Below, piece after piece: positions 17,689 through 26,900 of a DNA stretch of 64,000 nt. Below the pieces are notes generated by a model. That model ran no database searches. It was given only the letters and a program-made list of their open reading frames with translations, and was not told where the DNA came from. Origin of the DNA: Rhizobiaceae bacterium (lineage in GTDB: Bacteria; Pseudomonadota; Alphaproteobacteria; Rhizobiales; Rhizobiaceae); contig JAHBYU010000004.1 in assembly GCA_019635775.1 (NCBI GenBank), positions 1 to 64,000 of the forward strand. The letters are read 5' to 3'. Within the stretch, counting starts at the first letter, position 1, and every line of letters begins with the position of its first letter. The position numbers were made by a program, and so were the translations under genes.

Positions 17689-18276
17689 ATGCAGTCAGAT
17701 ATCCTGTTTCGCCTCTTTACGCTCGAACGTGTGGCGCGGACCTTCTTGCGACTTGATACGGAAGGTGTCGTCGTCGGCGACAAACGTATCGGCTGGAACA
17801 CGGGCGGCCCGATGCGTTGGCGCGATATCGCGGAAATTCGGGCTATTCGCCTTGGCCTGTCGCCGGTGCCTCGCGGAAAGGTCAACGGTGTCTGCGAGAT
17901 CACATTCGTCAACGGCCTGGTTCTGTCGGTTCTCAGTCATAGCCAGATGGGTTTGTTTGACGAGGAAAGGCGGCGCGACTTCGGCGCCTTCGTAAGGACG
18001 CTTCACGAAAGACTGTTGCGTGATGACAAATCGCGCATCGACTTTTACTCCGGCAGCCGCGGCTCCAAACGCATATTCGCCATGATCTTTGCTGCCATGG
18101 CGGTGGTGGTCGTCGGTTGGCTGTTCTATTTTCTCGCGGGCACGCTTGGCTTCATGGGCGTGTTAATCAGCCTCGCGGTTGCCGCCGCATTAGGGCTTCC
18201 GCTAATCAGAGTCATGGCATCGAATGCCGGCGAGGCCTACAATCCTGACTCCATATCGGAGCGCCTTCTGCCATGA
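17689..18276 (+). CDS. Hypothetical membrane protein
   Basis: About 195 residues with no family I recognise. The first two thirds are soluble and beta-rich (RLDTEGVVVGDKRIGWN, RWRDIAEIRAI), reminiscent of a PH-like fold. The C-terminal part has two adjacent hydrophobic segments (from IFAMIFAAM to LIRVMA). The frame is open from 17581 and overlaps the MFS gene end. ATG 17689 after GGCGGGGA gives the most natural N terminus; ATG 17653 is another option. It ends seven bases before the stop of a convergent deaminase gene. Confidence 0.6.
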   Translation: MQSDILFRLFTLERVARTFLRLDTEGVVVGDKRIGWNTGGPMRWRDIAEIRAIRLGLSPVPRGKVNGVCEITFVNGLVLSVLSHSQMGLFDEERRRDFGAFVRTLHERLLRDDKSRIDFYSGSRGSKRIFAMIFAAMAVVVVGWLFYFLAGTLGFMGVLISLAVAAALGLPLIRVMASNAGEAYNPDSISERLLP

Positions 18277-18283
18277 AGCCTTG

Positions 18284-18877
18284 CTAGTTCAGGGGGATGT
18301 CGTTTTCGGCCTTGCCTGACTGGTATGTCGAGGACAGCCGGTCATAGGTGTCGGCCACCGCCTTTATGCGCGCTTCCAGGCGCTGGCGTTCATCCTCGGG
18401 CAGTTCGCGGACCAGCTTCCGGATCGATCGGCTCTTCCAGTAGGCGTTCTCGGCCCTGTAGCCGCCCGGCTCCAGCCTGAAGACTTCCTTGAGGATGCGC
18501 AGGTCGTGCGGGATTGCGAAACTGTCGCGCGAATCCTCGTGGCTGAAGAGGAAGTAGAAATTGTCGAAGCCTGTCCATGTGATCGCCGAGAGACAGAGCG
18601 AGCAGGGCTCGTGCGTGGCAAGGAAGATCGCGTCCTTCGTATCGACACGCTCGGCCTTTGGCATTTCGTAGAAACGCTTCAGGCAATGTACCTCGCCATG
18701 CCAGAGCGGGTTCTCGATCTCGTTGTTTGTCTCGGCGATAACCAGGCCGTGGTCGTCCTTGCGCAGGATCGCCGCGCCGAACAGCTTGTTGCCTTTCGCG
18801 ACACCCTCTACCGTCTTCGGCACGATGTCCTGTTCGATCACGTCGAGAAGGCGGTCGATCAACGAAATGTCGCTCAT
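18284..18877 (-). CDS. Cytidine deaminase-fold nucleoside/base deaminase of unknown substrate
   Basis: A 197-residue zinc deaminase. HGEVHC supplies Zn ligand His60 and proton shuttle Glu62 (Gly replaces the usual Ala between them), and HEPCSLC supplies Cys92 and Cys95. A C-terminal extension of roughly 85 residues is not part of the minimal deaminase fold. It is the last gene of the ureide block; its start overlaps the allA stop by four bases. A separate guanine deaminase (guaD) exists 11 kb away, so this one may act on another purine base or ureide. The fold is certain, the substrate is not. Confidence 0.82.
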   Translation of the reverse strand: MSDISLIDRLLDVIEQDIVPKTVEGVAKGNKLFGAAILRKDDHGLVIAETNNEIENPLWHGEVHCLKRFYEMPKAERVDTKDAIFLATHEPCSLCLSAITWTGFDNFYFLFSHEDSRDSFAIPHDLRILKEVFRLEPGGYRAENAYWKSRSIRKLVRELPEDERQRLEARIKAVADTYDRLSSTYQSGKAENDIPLN

Positions 18878-19368
18878 GGAAGATGGATCTCGTAGGGCTC
18901 GGGGAAGAAGAATTCTTCGAGGTTGTTGCCCGCGCCGCCGCGGTCGACCACGAGAAAATCCTGTGGTTCTCCGATGGGCGTCAACACCCCGTGCCAGCGG
19001 CCGGCCGGATAGTTCACACCCTGGCCGGGCCGGGTGAGGAAGGCGCGCGGCTCGCCCGGCCTGCCGTTTTTGTCATGACAGACAATGACGAGGAAGGGAC
19101 GCTGCGAGAGCGGCATGAACGCCTGGCTGCCCAGCGGGTGACGCTCGACCATCTTGAGCGAGAGCGGAAAATCGTAGGGTTTGCCTTTGAAGATCGAGAT
19201 CAGGACATGGCCGCCGGGACCCGTCGCTTCCGGCCTCGCAAGGGCATGGTAGCGCTCCGTCATGCCGCCATTGATCGGGTAGTGGCCTTCTCCGCTGGTG
19301 TCGAGCACGTCTCCGAAGGGCGCGAAGTTTTCGCGGGTGAGCGGACTGGCGGTGATGATCCGCGTCAT
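18874..19368 (-). CDS. allA: Ureidoglycolate lyase
   Basis: A 164-residue cupin-like enzyme that splits ureidoglycolate into glyoxylate and urea, the last ureide step. Typical AllA segments are visible: the N terminus ITASPLTRENFAPFGDVLD, ERHPLGSQAFMPL with an active-site region, and NYPAGRWHGVLTPIGEPQDFLVVDR. It overlaps the upstream ureidoglycine aminohydrolase gene and the downstream deaminase by four bases each, so the three are translationally coupled. Its product glyoxylate would need the glycerate route, for which a glycerate kinase is present at 31 kb. Confidence 0.93.
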   Translation of the reverse strand: MTRIITASPLTRENFAPFGDVLDTSGEGHYPINGGMTERYHALARPEATGPGGHVLISIFKGKPYDFPLSLKMVERHPLGSQAFMPLSQRPFLVIVCHDKNGRPGEPRAFLTRPGQGVNYPAGRWHGVLTPIGEPQDFLVVDRGGAGNNLEEFFFPEPYEIHLP

Positions 19369-20198
19369 CGCGAAAATGCGCCGAGCTTGGCGTGCCGGTT
19401 CACGTCCTTGTAGAGCAGATAGCGGAACCGTCCGGGGCCGCCAGCGTAGCAGGCCTGCGGGCAGAAGGCGCGCAGCCACATGAAATCTCCAGCCTCGACC
19501 TCGACCCAGTCGCGGTTGAGCTTGTAGACGCCCTTGCCTTCGAGGACATAGAGCCCGTGCTCCATGACATGCGTTTCCTCGAAGGGGATCAGGCCCCCCG
19601 GCTCGAACGTCACGATGGTGACATGCATGTCGTGGCGCAGGTCATCCGGGTCGACGAAGCGGGTCGTGGCCCATCTTCCGGCGGTGCCGGGCATGGATAG
19701 CGGTACGATGTCCTGTTCGTTTCGGAACACGGGATCGGGAACGTCGATGCCGTCGACGCGCTCGTAAAGCTTGCGGATCCAGTGGAAGCGCGCGGGCGTC
19801 TTGCCGCCGTTCTTCAGCGTCCAGCCGCAGGACGGAGGCAGGTAGGCGTAACCGCCCTTCTGAAGCCGGTGGCTCTTGCGGCCGAGCCTGATCGTCACCT
19901 CGCCTTCCATCACGAAGATCACGCCCTCGGCTCCTGCATCGGGCTCGGGCCTTTCGCTGCCGCCGCCGGGGCCGACCTCCATGACGTATTGGGAAAACGT
20001 TTCCGCAAAGCCTGAAAGCGGGCGCGCCAGTATCCAGGCGCGTGTCCTGTCCCAGAACGGCAGCAAGGACGCCACGATGTCGCGCTGGACGGCCTTGGGG
20101 ATGACGGCATAGGCCTCCGTGAAGACGGCGCGGCCGCTCATCAGTTCGGTCTGGGGAGGATGTCCGCCATGCGTGGCGACATATTGCGGGCCGGCCAT
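19365..20198 (-). CDS. allE: (S)-ureidoglycine aminohydrolase (bicupin)
   Basis: A 277-residue protein with two cupin domains, matching the YlbA/UGlyAH family that releases ammonia from (S)-ureidoglycine to give (S)-ureidoglycolate using Mn. The second cupin has the metal motif region PFEETHVMEHGLYVLEGKG followed by WVEVEAGDFMWLRAFCPQA, as in the plant and Escherichia coli enzymes. The first cupin (about residues 60-150) appears to lack a full metal set, as in the family. It starts 9 bases after the allantoinase/OHCU gene and overlaps allA. The presence of this enzyme implies an allantoate amidohydrolase elsewhere in the genome. Confidence 0.92.
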   Translation of the reverse strand: MAGPQYVATHGGHPPQTELMSGRAVFTEAYAVIPKAVQRDIVASLLPFWDRTRAWILARPLSGFAETFSQYVMEVGPGGGSERPEPDAGAEGVIFVMEGEVTIRLGRKSHRLQKGGYAYLPPSCGWTLKNGGKTPARFHWIRKLYERVDGIDVPDPVFRNEQDIVPLSMPGTAGRWATTRFVDPDDLRHDMHVTIVTFEPGGLIPFEETHVMEHGLYVLEGKGVYKLNRDWVEVEAGDFMWLRAFCPQACYAGGPGRFRYLLYKDVNRHAKLGAFSR

Positions 20199-20207
20199 TT
20201 TTCTTTC

Positions 20208-21641
20208 CTACTGCGGCAGGATTTCACGCAGGCGAAGGAGAGCGATGCGCTCGACCTGCCTGCAAGCGGTTTCAAACTCGGTGGTGCGGTCGTTGCCGAT
20301 GCGGGTCTCGAACGCCGAAAGAATCTCGTCCTTGGACTTGCCCTTCACCGCGATGATGAACGGAAAGCCGAAGGTGGAGACATAGGCAGCGTTCAGCCTG
20401 GAGAAGAGTTCACGCTCGCCATCGGTCAGTGCGTCAAGGCCTGCGGAGGCCTGTTCGCTTGCCGACTCGGGCGTCAGGCGCTTCGCAGCCGCCAGCTTCC
20501 CGGCAAGGTCTGGATGCGCGTTGAGCACGCCGAGCCTTTCCTGGTCGGTCGCCGCCCGGAAAACGCGGCAGAGCGCATTGTGCAGGCCGCCCGCTGAATC
20601 ATGGGCCGGACCAAGCTCGAGATGGTAGGCGCGCTCCGCGATCCACGGCGAATGTTCGAATATGCCACCGAACAGCGCAACGAAGGCATCATGCTCCATC
20701 CGCGACGGGCGAACGGTTGGGAGGCGGTAGGGGTGGGTCGCCTTCCAGTGACGGGCGATGTCGACGCGTCGGGCAATCCAGACCCTGTCATGACTGCGCA
20801 CGTAGTCGATGAAACGCCGCAGCGCGGCTGCGCGGCCGGGCCGGCCGACGAGACGGCAATGCAGCCCGATGCTCATCATGGCGGGCCTGCCCCCGGTGCC
20901 CTCCGCATAGAGCGTATCGAAGGCGTCCTTCAGGTAGGCGAAGAACTGGTCGCCGGAATTGAAGCCCTGCGGCGTTGCAAAGCGCATGTCGTTGGCGTCG
21001 AGCGTGTAGGGTATGATGAGCTGCGGCGGCATGGCGTTGCCGTGACCGTCATGGTCGAGCCAGTAGGGCAGGTCGTCCTCATAGGTGTCGGAAACGTATT
21101 CGAAGCCGCCTTCCTCGGCGGCAAGCCTGACTGTGTTCACCGATGTGCGACCCGTGTACCAGCCGGTAGGCCGCTCGCCGGTCACCTCCCGGTGCAGCCT
21201 GATGGCCTCCTGCATGTCGCGGCGTTCGTCTTCGATGGCGTAGTCGCGGTAGTCGATCCATTTGAGGCCGTGCGAGGCGATCTCCCAGCCGGCTTCCTGC
21301 ATGGCCGCGACCTGATCGGGCGACCGGGCGAGCGCGGTGGCGACGCCGTAGCAGGTGACGGGGACGTTCGTTTCCGTGAACATGCGCAGGAGGCGCCAGA
21401 AGCCCGCGCGCGCACCGTATTCGTAGATCGATTCCATGTTCCAGTGGCGCAGGCCGGGCCAGGGCACCGCGCCGACGATCTCGGACAGGAAGGCTTCGGA
21501 TGCAGCATCACCATGCAGAACGCAGTTCTCGCCGCCCTCCTCGTAGTTGACGACGAACTGAACAGCGACATTCGCCCCGCCGGGCCACTTGGGATCGGGC
21601 GGATTGCGGCCGTAGCCGCGCATGTCTCTTAGGTAACGCAC
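20208..21641 (-). CDS. puuE: Bifunctional allantoinase (PuuE) / OHCU decarboxylase (UraD) fusion
   Basis: A 477-residue fusion. Residues 1-305 form a polysaccharide-deacetylase-fold allantoinase of PuuE type (VNYEEGGENC, GWEIASHGLKWIDY, MMSIGLHCRLVGRPGR). Residues about 315-477 form OHCU decarboxylase, with His376 in NAHPDLAGKLA, SASEQASAGL around 393-401 and FPFIIAVKGK. The second domain converts OHCU to (S)-allantoin and the first opens allantoin to allantoate, so consecutive steps share one chain. Such fusions are known in rhizobia. It is the first gene of the leftward block and diverges from hiuH across a 179-base promoter region. Confidence 0.94.
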   Translation of the reverse strand: MRYLRDMRGYGRNPPDPKWPGGANVAVQFVVNYEEGGENCVLHGDAASEAFLSEIVGAVPWPGLRHWNMESIYEYGARAGFWRLLRMFTETNVPVTCYGVATALARSPDQVAAMQEAGWEIASHGLKWIDYRDYAIEDERRDMQEAIRLHREVTGERPTGWYTGRTSVNTVRLAAEEGGFEYVSDTYEDDLPYWLDHDGHGNAMPPQLIIPYTLDANDMRFATPQGFNSGDQFFAYLKDAFDTLYAEGTGGRPAMMSIGLHCRLVGRPGRAAALRRFIDYVRSHDRVWIARRVDIARHWKATHPYRLPTVRPSRMEHDAFVALFGGIFEHSPWIAERAYHLELGPAHDSAGGLHNALCRVFRAATDQERLGVLNAHPDLAGKLAAAKRLTPESASEQASAGLDALTDGERELFSRLNAAYVSTFGFPFIIAVKGKSKDEILSAFETRIGNDRTTEFETACRQVERIALLRLREILPQ

Positions 21642-21722
21642 TCTACCTCCCGGACGCGATCTTCGCTCGCCGACGGATTTTCAGAATAGACAAAGGGTGT
21701 GGCGTTCATTCCCCCGAAAAAA

Positions 21723-21732
21723 TTTGAAAGTC
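21723..21732 (+). promoter_or_regulatory. Candidate shared purine-operon motif, copy 1
   Basis: TTTGAAAGTC lies in the 179-base divergent region between puuE/uraD and hiuH, 88 bases before the hiuH start, preceded by an A/T run. The same ten bases in the same orientation occur upstream of puuD (28443-28452). It may be part of a common regulator or promoter site; chance cannot be excluded. Confidence 0.3.
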
Positions 21733-21820
21733 TTTTTGTGGCCTTTTGCTTCACCGCTGGGATAGCATGGCCTTTAATGGCGGAAAACCATACGCTTGCA
21801 AGCGCAGGAAGGAGGCGCCG

Positions 21821-22186
21821 ATGGCCAAGGCTCATGGCGGCAGCCTGACGACCCACGTTCTCGATACCGCTTCGGGGCAACCGGCGGCCGGGCTGAAGAT
21901 CGCGCTCTACCGCGTGAGCGGGAATTCTCATCGCAAGATCCGAGAAGCGGTGACCAATGCCGATGGCCGCTGCGACGCGCCCTTGCTTGAGGGAAAGTCA
22001 TTCCAGACCGGAACCTACGAGCTCATCTTCTTTGCCGGCGACTATCTGAGACAAGGCAGAAAGAAGCTGCCCGATCCGCTTTTCCTCGACCAGATACCCA
22101 TCCGCTTCGGCATGGCAGAAGAGAAGCACTACCACGTGCCGCTTCTGCTTTCGCCTTACGGCTATTCCACCTATCGGGGCAGCTGA
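21821..22186 (+). CDS. hiuH: 5-hydroxyisourate hydrolase (transthyretin-like)
   Basis: A 121-residue transthyretin-related protein that hydrolyses 5-hydroxyisourate, the product of urate oxidation, to OHCU. The hallmarks are present: the N-terminal [14 protein letters not shown] with active-site His12, and the C-terminal tetrapeptide YRGS. GGAGG six bases upstream fixes ATG 21821. It is the first gene of the rightward block and is followed one base later by xdhA. Its product goes to the UraD domain encoded divergently. Confidence 0.96.
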   Translation: MAKAHGGSLTTHVLDTASGQPAAGLKIALYRVSGNSHRKIREAVTNADGRCDAPLLEGKSFQTGTYELIFFAGDYLRQGRKKLPDPLFLDQIPIRFGMAEEKHYHVPLLLSPYGYSTYRGS

Positions 22187-22187
22187 G

Positions 22188-23669
22188 ATGGCGAAAGTGA
22201 AGGTTCGAAGCGAACTGCGCTTTCTGCTCAATGGCGACGACGTTGTTGTTGCCGATGTCGGACCGGACGAAACCCTGCTCGACTACCTGCGCCTGCGCCG
22301 CGCGCTGCGCGGCACGAAGGAAGGCTGCGCCGAGGGCGACTGCGGCGCCTGCACCGTGCTGGTGGGCAAGCTTGCGGCCGGCAAGCTCGTTTATGAAAGC
22401 GTCAACGCCTGCATCCGCTTCATGGGCTCGCTGGACGGCTGCCATGTCGTGACGATCGAGCATCTGCGTGGAGCCGATGGCGCGCTGCATCCGGTGCAGC
22501 AGGCGATGGTCGATTTCCATGGCTCGCAATGCGGCTTCTGTACGCCGGGCTTCGTCATGTCGCTTTATGCGTTGTGGATGCGCGCGCCGGAACCTTCAGT
22601 TGCAGCAATTGAGAAGGCGTTGCAGGGCAATCTCTGCCGCTGTACCGGCTATGAGGCCATTGTGCGCGCGGCACGCTCGATTTCCCGCTATGGGCAGGCC
22701 GCGAAGGATCCTCTCGCGGCAGAGCGAAAACGCGTGACCGAAAGGCTGGCGGCCTTGCGCGATGACGCAAGGGTGGAGGTGGGCTCAGGCGGCCGACGGC
22801 TGATCGTGCCGGCTTCGGCCGACGATTTCGCGTCGGTGCTGGAAAAGGAACCGGCCGCGACCGTTGTCGCCGGCTCGACCGATGTCGGGCTCTGGGTGAC
22901 CAAGCAGATGCGCGACATCTCGCCTGCCGTTTTCATCGGCGGCATCGAGGACTTGCGCGCCATCTCGGAAGAAAAGGGCGTCGTCACCATCGGCGCGGGC
23001 GTGACCTACTCCGAAGCGTTTGCGAAGCTTTCAAAACGCATTCCGGCGCTTGGCCGGCTGATCGACCGGATCGGCGGCGACCAGGTGCGCAACATGGGAA
23101 CGATTGGCGGCAACATCGCCAACGGCTCGCCGATCGGCGACACGCCGCCGCCGCTAATCGCGCTGGGCGCGACGCTGACCCTGCGCAAAGGCAGGAAGCG
23201 GCGGACAATTCCTCTGGAGGACTTCTTCATCGCCTATGGCAAGCAGGACCGCCGGCCGGGCGAGTTCGTCGAGGCGGTGCTTGTGCCTGTGCCGGCAAAA
23301 GGCGAGCATTTTTCCGTGCATAAGGTCAGCAAGCGGCGGGAAGAAGACATAACCGCCACGCTCGGCGCGTTTTATCTCGTGCTTGCGAGGAACGGGACGG
23401 TGAAGTCGATCCGCATCGCCTATGGTGGTATGGCCGCGACGCCCAAGCGGGCGTCTGCGGTGGAGGCCGCCCTGCTTGGAAAGCCGTGGACCGAGGCGAA
23501 TGTCGAGGCGGCGCTGCCCGCCTATGATCTCGACTTCTCGCCGCTGACCGACATGCGCGCTACTGCCGCCTATCGCGCGCTGGTGGCCAAGAACCTGCTG
23601 ATGCGCTTCTATCAGGAGACGACAGGAACCAAGGCGCCCCTTACGGTAGGCCGGCAGGAGGCTGCGTGA
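22188..23669 (+). CDS. xdhA: Xanthine dehydrogenase small subunit (2Fe-2S/FAD)
   Basis: A 493-residue subunit carrying two 2Fe-2S clusters and FAD. The first cluster ligands are in CAEGDCGAC (Cys47, 52, 55) with Cys75. The second are Cys115 and Cys118 in QCGFCTPGF and Cys150/152 in CRCTGY. The FAD-binding domain (about 200-380) has VAGSTDVGL and GTIGGNIANGSPIGD. It passes electrons from the molybdenum centre of XdhB to NAD. It lies one base after hiuH, and its stop overlaps the xdhB ATG. Confidence 0.96.
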   Translation: MAKVKVRSELRFLLNGDDVVVADVGPDETLLDYLRLRRALRGTKEGCAEGDCGACTVLVGKLAAGKLVYESVNACIRFMGSLDGCHVVTIEHLRGADGALHPVQQAMVDFHGSQCGFCTPGFVMSLYALWMRAPEPSVAAIEKALQGNLCRCTGYEAIVRAARSISRYGQAAKDPLAAERKRVTERLAALRDDARVEVGSGGRRLIVPASADDFASVLEKEPAATVVAGSTDVGLWVTKQMRDISPAVFIGGIEDLRAISEEKGVVTIGAGVTYSEAFAKLSKRIPALGRLIDRIGGDQVRNMGTIGGNIANGSPIGDTPPPLIALGATLTLRKGRKRRTIPLEDFFIAYGKQDRRPGEFVEAVLVPVPAKGEHFSVHKVSKRREEDITATLGAFYLVLARNGTVKSIRIAYGGMAATPKRASAVEAALLGKPWTEANVEAALPAYDLDFSPLTDMRATAAYRALVAKNLLMRFYQETTGTKAPLTVGRQEAA

Positions 23670-26041
23670 TGAACAAACACGCCACGCCGGATCTCAAGGC
23701 AGCAAGCATCAAAGGCGGGGTCCACGTCAGTCAGCAGCACGATTCCGCCCACAAGCATGTCGCGGGCAACGCCGTCTATATCGACGACATGCCCGAACCC
23801 GCCGGGACGCTGCATGGAGGGCTGGGCCTCTCGACGGTTGCTCACGGCGTCATAAGGTCAATGGACCTGTCGGCGGTTCGCACAGCCCCCGGCGTGGTCG
23901 CGGTGCTGACGGCAGCGGACGTACCGGGTGAGAACGACATCTCGCCATCGGCCATGCATGACGATCCTGTGCTGGCGGACGGTACGGTCCAGTTCCACGG
24001 ACAGCCGATCTTCTGCGTGATCGCACAGACACGCGACCAGGCGCGCCGTGCGGCGCGGCTGGGAAAGATAGAATACCAGGAACAGCCGGCCGTGCTCGAT
24101 ATCTGGGATCTCGATCCAGATACGGACAGGCAGGTCTTTCCAGCTCTAACGCTGAAGCGCGGCGATGCGGCCGCAGCCCTTGCCCGCGCGCCAAGACGCG
24201 TGACCGCGCGCATGCGGCTCGGCGGGCAGGATCACTTCTATCTCGAAGGCCAGGTGTCGCTGGCCGTTCCGGGCGAGGACTCCGAGGTGACGGTCTATTG
24301 CTCGACGCAGGGCCCGACGGAGACCCAGCACATGGTCGCCCATGCACTCGGGATTCCGTCATCTGCCGTGACAGTTGAGATAAGGCGCATGGGGGGCGGC
24401 TTCGGCGGCAAGGAAACGCAGGCCAACCAGTGCGCCGCGATTGCCGCCATCGCCGCAAAGAAGCTCGGCCGCGCAATCAAGATCAGGCTCGACCGCGACG
24501 AGGACATGACCGCGACCGGAAAGCGGCACGACTTCGTCATCGACTACGACGTGGGTTTTGACGACGAGGGCCGTATCCTTGCGGTCGACTATGTTTTCGC
24601 GCTCAGGGCGGGTTTTTCGGCGGACCTATCCGGGCCTGTGGGCGACCGCGCGCTTTTCCACTGCGACAACGCGTATTTCTTCCCGGACGTTCAGGCGCGC
24701 TCTGCCCTCTTCCACACGAATACGGTCTCCAACACAGCCTTCCGCGGATTTGGCGGGCCGCAGGGCATGGTGGGCGCAGAGCGCGTGATCGAGGAGGTCG
24801 CGTTCGCGGTTGGCAAGGACCCCCTCGAGATACGCAAGCTCAATTTCTACGACGCGATGGGGGAAAATGGCGCGCGCAATGTCACGCCGTACCACCAGAA
24901 GGTGGAAGACTGCATCATCCAGCGCATTGTCGCCGAGCTTGAGGAAGGCTGCTCCTATGCACGCCGGAGGCGCGAGATCGCCGCGTTCAACAACAACAGC
25001 CGGTTCGTGAAACGTGGGATCGCGCTAACGCCGGTGAAATTCGGCATCTCCTTCACCAAGACGGAGGCAAATCAGGCCGGCGCGCTGGTGCATGTCTATG
25101 CCGACGGCTCCGTGCACATGAACCACGGCGGGACCGAGATGGGTCAGGGCCTGCATCTCAAGGTCGCGCAGGTGGTGGCCGAGGAGTTCCAGATCGACCT
25201 CGACCGTGTGCGGATCACCGCCACCACGACCGACAAGGTGCCCAACACCGCGCCCACGGCCGCTTCATCGGGGGCTGACCTGAACGGCATGGCGGCTCAG
25301 GATGCCGCGCGCCAGATCAAGAACCGGCTCATCGATTTCGCAGCCGAGCGATACCAGGTGCCGCGCGACCAGATCGTCTTCCTGCCGAACCGGGTGCGGG
25401 TCGGAAACCAGGAGATAGCGTTCAACGAGCTGGTGCGACAGGCGTTTGTGGCACGCATCCAGCTTTCGGCGGCGGGCTTCTACAAGACGCCGAAAATACA
25501 CTGGGATCGCTCGAAGGGGCGTGGCCATGCCTTCTACTATTTCGCCTATGGAGCGGCCTGCTCGGAGGTGTCTGTCGATACGCTGACCGGCGAATATGTC
25601 GTCGAGCGAACGGACATCCTGCATGACGTCGGCCGGTCGCTCAATCCTGCTATCGATCTCGGCCAGATCGAAGGCGGGTTTGTCCAGGGCATGGGTTGGC
25701 TGACGACCGAAGAACTGGTGTGGGACGACAAGGGCAGGCTGCGTACGCATGCGCCCTCCACCTACAAGATTCCGCTCGCTTCGGATCGACCCAAGATCTT
25801 CAATGTTGCGTTGACGGATTGGTCGCAGGCCTATGAGCCAACCATCCATCGCTCGAAGGCGGTGGGCGAGCCACCGCTGCCGCTGGCGATCTCCGTGCTG
25901 CATGCGCTGTCGGATGCGGTGGCGAGCGTCGCCGAACACAAGGCCTGTCCTCGCCTCGACGCGCCGGCGACGCCCGAACGGGTCCTGATGGCGATCGAGC
26001 GCATGAAGGCGCAGGCCGACGGCCCGACGTCCGGCGGGTAG
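23669..26041 (+). CDS. xdhB: Xanthine dehydrogenase molybdopterin-binding subunit
   Basis: A 790-residue large subunit that binds the molybdenum cofactor and oxidises hypoxanthine and xanthine to urate. RMGGGFGGKET is the cofactor loop, followed by AFRGFGGPQGM and HGGTEMGQGL. The catalytic glutamate is expected in KAVGEPPLPLAIS near the C terminus. AGGAGG lies about eight bases before ATG 23669, which overlaps the xdhA stop by one base; an in-frame GTG one codon earlier is less likely. Maturation needs XdhC, which follows 10 bases downstream. Confidence 0.96.
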   Translation: MNKHATPDLKAASIKGGVHVSQQHDSAHKHVAGNAVYIDDMPEPAGTLHGGLGLSTVAHGVIRSMDLSAVRTAPGVVAVLTAADVPGENDISPSAMHDDPVLADGTVQFHGQPIFCVIAQTRDQARRAARLGKIEYQEQPAVLDIWDLDPDTDRQVFPALTLKRGDAAAALARAPRRVTARMRLGGQDHFYLEGQVSLAVPGEDSEVTVYCSTQGPTETQHMVAHALGIPSSAVTVEIRRMGGGFGGKETQANQCAAIAAIAAKKLGRAIKIRLDRDEDMTATGKRHDFVIDYDVGFDDEGRILAVDYVFALRAGFSADLSGPVGDRALFHCDNAYFFPDVQARSALFHTNTVSNTAFRGFGGPQGMVGAERVIEEVAFAVGKDPLEIRKLNFYDAMGENGARNVTPYHQKVEDCIIQRIVAELEEGCSYARRRREIAAFNNNSRFVKRGIALTPVKFGISFTKTEANQAGALVHVYADGSVHMNHGGTEMGQGLHLKVAQVVAEEFQIDLDRVRITATTTDKVPNTAPTAASSGADLNGMAAQDAARQIKNRLIDFAAERYQVPRDQIVFLPNRVRVGNQEIAFNELVRQAFVARIQLSAAGFYKTPKIHWDRSKGRGHAFYYFAYGAACSEVSVDTLTGEYVVERTDILHDVGRSLNPAIDLGQIEGGFVQGMGWLTTEELVWDDKGRLRTHAPSTYKIPLASDRPKIFNVALTDWSQAYEPTIHRSKAVGEPPLPLAISVLHALSDAVASVAEHKACPRLDAPATPERVLMAIERMKAQADGPTSGG

Positions 26042-26051
26042 GCGTGTCGTG

Positions 26052-26900
26052 ATGACGAACCCGCGACAGGGCGGCCTCGAGGCATTCCTTGACGCGAATT
26101 GCGACGTTGCCGTTGTCGAGGTTGCGCGCGCGAGGGGCTCCGTTCCGCGCGAGGCCGGAGCGTTCATGCTGGTTTCGTCGTCATCGGCCTACGGCACGAT
26201 CGGGGGCGGCCAGCTCGAATACATGGCTATCGACAAGGCAAGGCAGATGCTGGCCGGGACGCTGGCCGGGGACGTATGGCTGGACGTACCGCTGGGGCCG
26301 GAGATCGGGCAATGTTGCGGCGGACGGGTCGAGGTTGCGATCAGGCTTGTGACCGGAGCGATGAAAGAAGAACTGATCAGGGCCGCCGAGGCCGAGGCTG
26401 CGGCAATGCCCCATGTCCACGTTTTCGGCGGCGGTCATGTGGGACAGGCGCTTGCCAATGCGCTGAGCCTCCTGCCTGTCCATGTCACGGTTGTGGAAAC
26501 GCGTAAGGATGCACAGGAAGGCATGCCAGCCGGGGTGAAAACCACGCTCACGCCAGTTCCGGAGGAGGTCGTTAGAAAGGCAGAGCCAGGAGCGGCGTTC
26601 ATCGTGCTGACGCACGACCATGCGCTGGACTTCATGATCGTCGCGGAAGCGCTCAAGAGGAAAGATGCCGCCTATGTCGGCATGATCGGATCGAAGACAA
26701 AAAAGGCGACGTTCCGGAACTGGTTCCTGAAGTCTGCCGGGGGCTCAGAGCAGGAGTTCTCCCACCTCGTCTCGCCGATCGGCGGGGATGCCGTTGCGGA
26801 CAAGCGGCCTGCGGTCATCGCCGCGCTCACTGCCGCAGAGCTGATGACGGCGCTGGCCGGGCCCAAAAGAGTAGCCACCAGCGCCGAAAAGGACCGATAA
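26052..26900 (+). CDS. xdhC: Xanthine dehydrogenase accessory protein XdhC
   Basis: A 282-residue chaperone that binds molybdenum cofactor, promotes its sulfuration and inserts it into XdhB. Typical segments are GSVPREAGAFML, GTIGGGQLEY and QCCGGRVEV in the N-terminal XdhC/CoxI domain. A Rossmann-like C-terminal domain follows with VFGGGHVGQALANAL and TLTHDHALD-like sequence. ATG 26052 is preceded one codon earlier by an in-frame GTG. It ends directly against the stop codon of the convergent dps gene with no spacer, so no terminator lies between them. Confidence 0.94.
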   Translation: MTNPRQGGLEAFLDANCDVAVVEVARARGSVPREAGAFMLVSSSSAYGTIGGGQLEYMAIDKARQMLAGTLAGDVWLDVPLGPEIGQCCGGRVEVAIRLVTGAMKEELIRAAEAEAAAMPHVHVFGGGHVGQALANALSLLPVHVTVVETRKDAQEGMPAGVKTTLTPVPEEVVRKAEPGAAFIVLTHDHALDFMIVAEALKRKDAAYVGMIGSKTKKATFRNWFLKSAGGSEQEFSHLVSPIGGDAVADKRPAVIAALTAAELMTALAGPKRVATSAEKDR

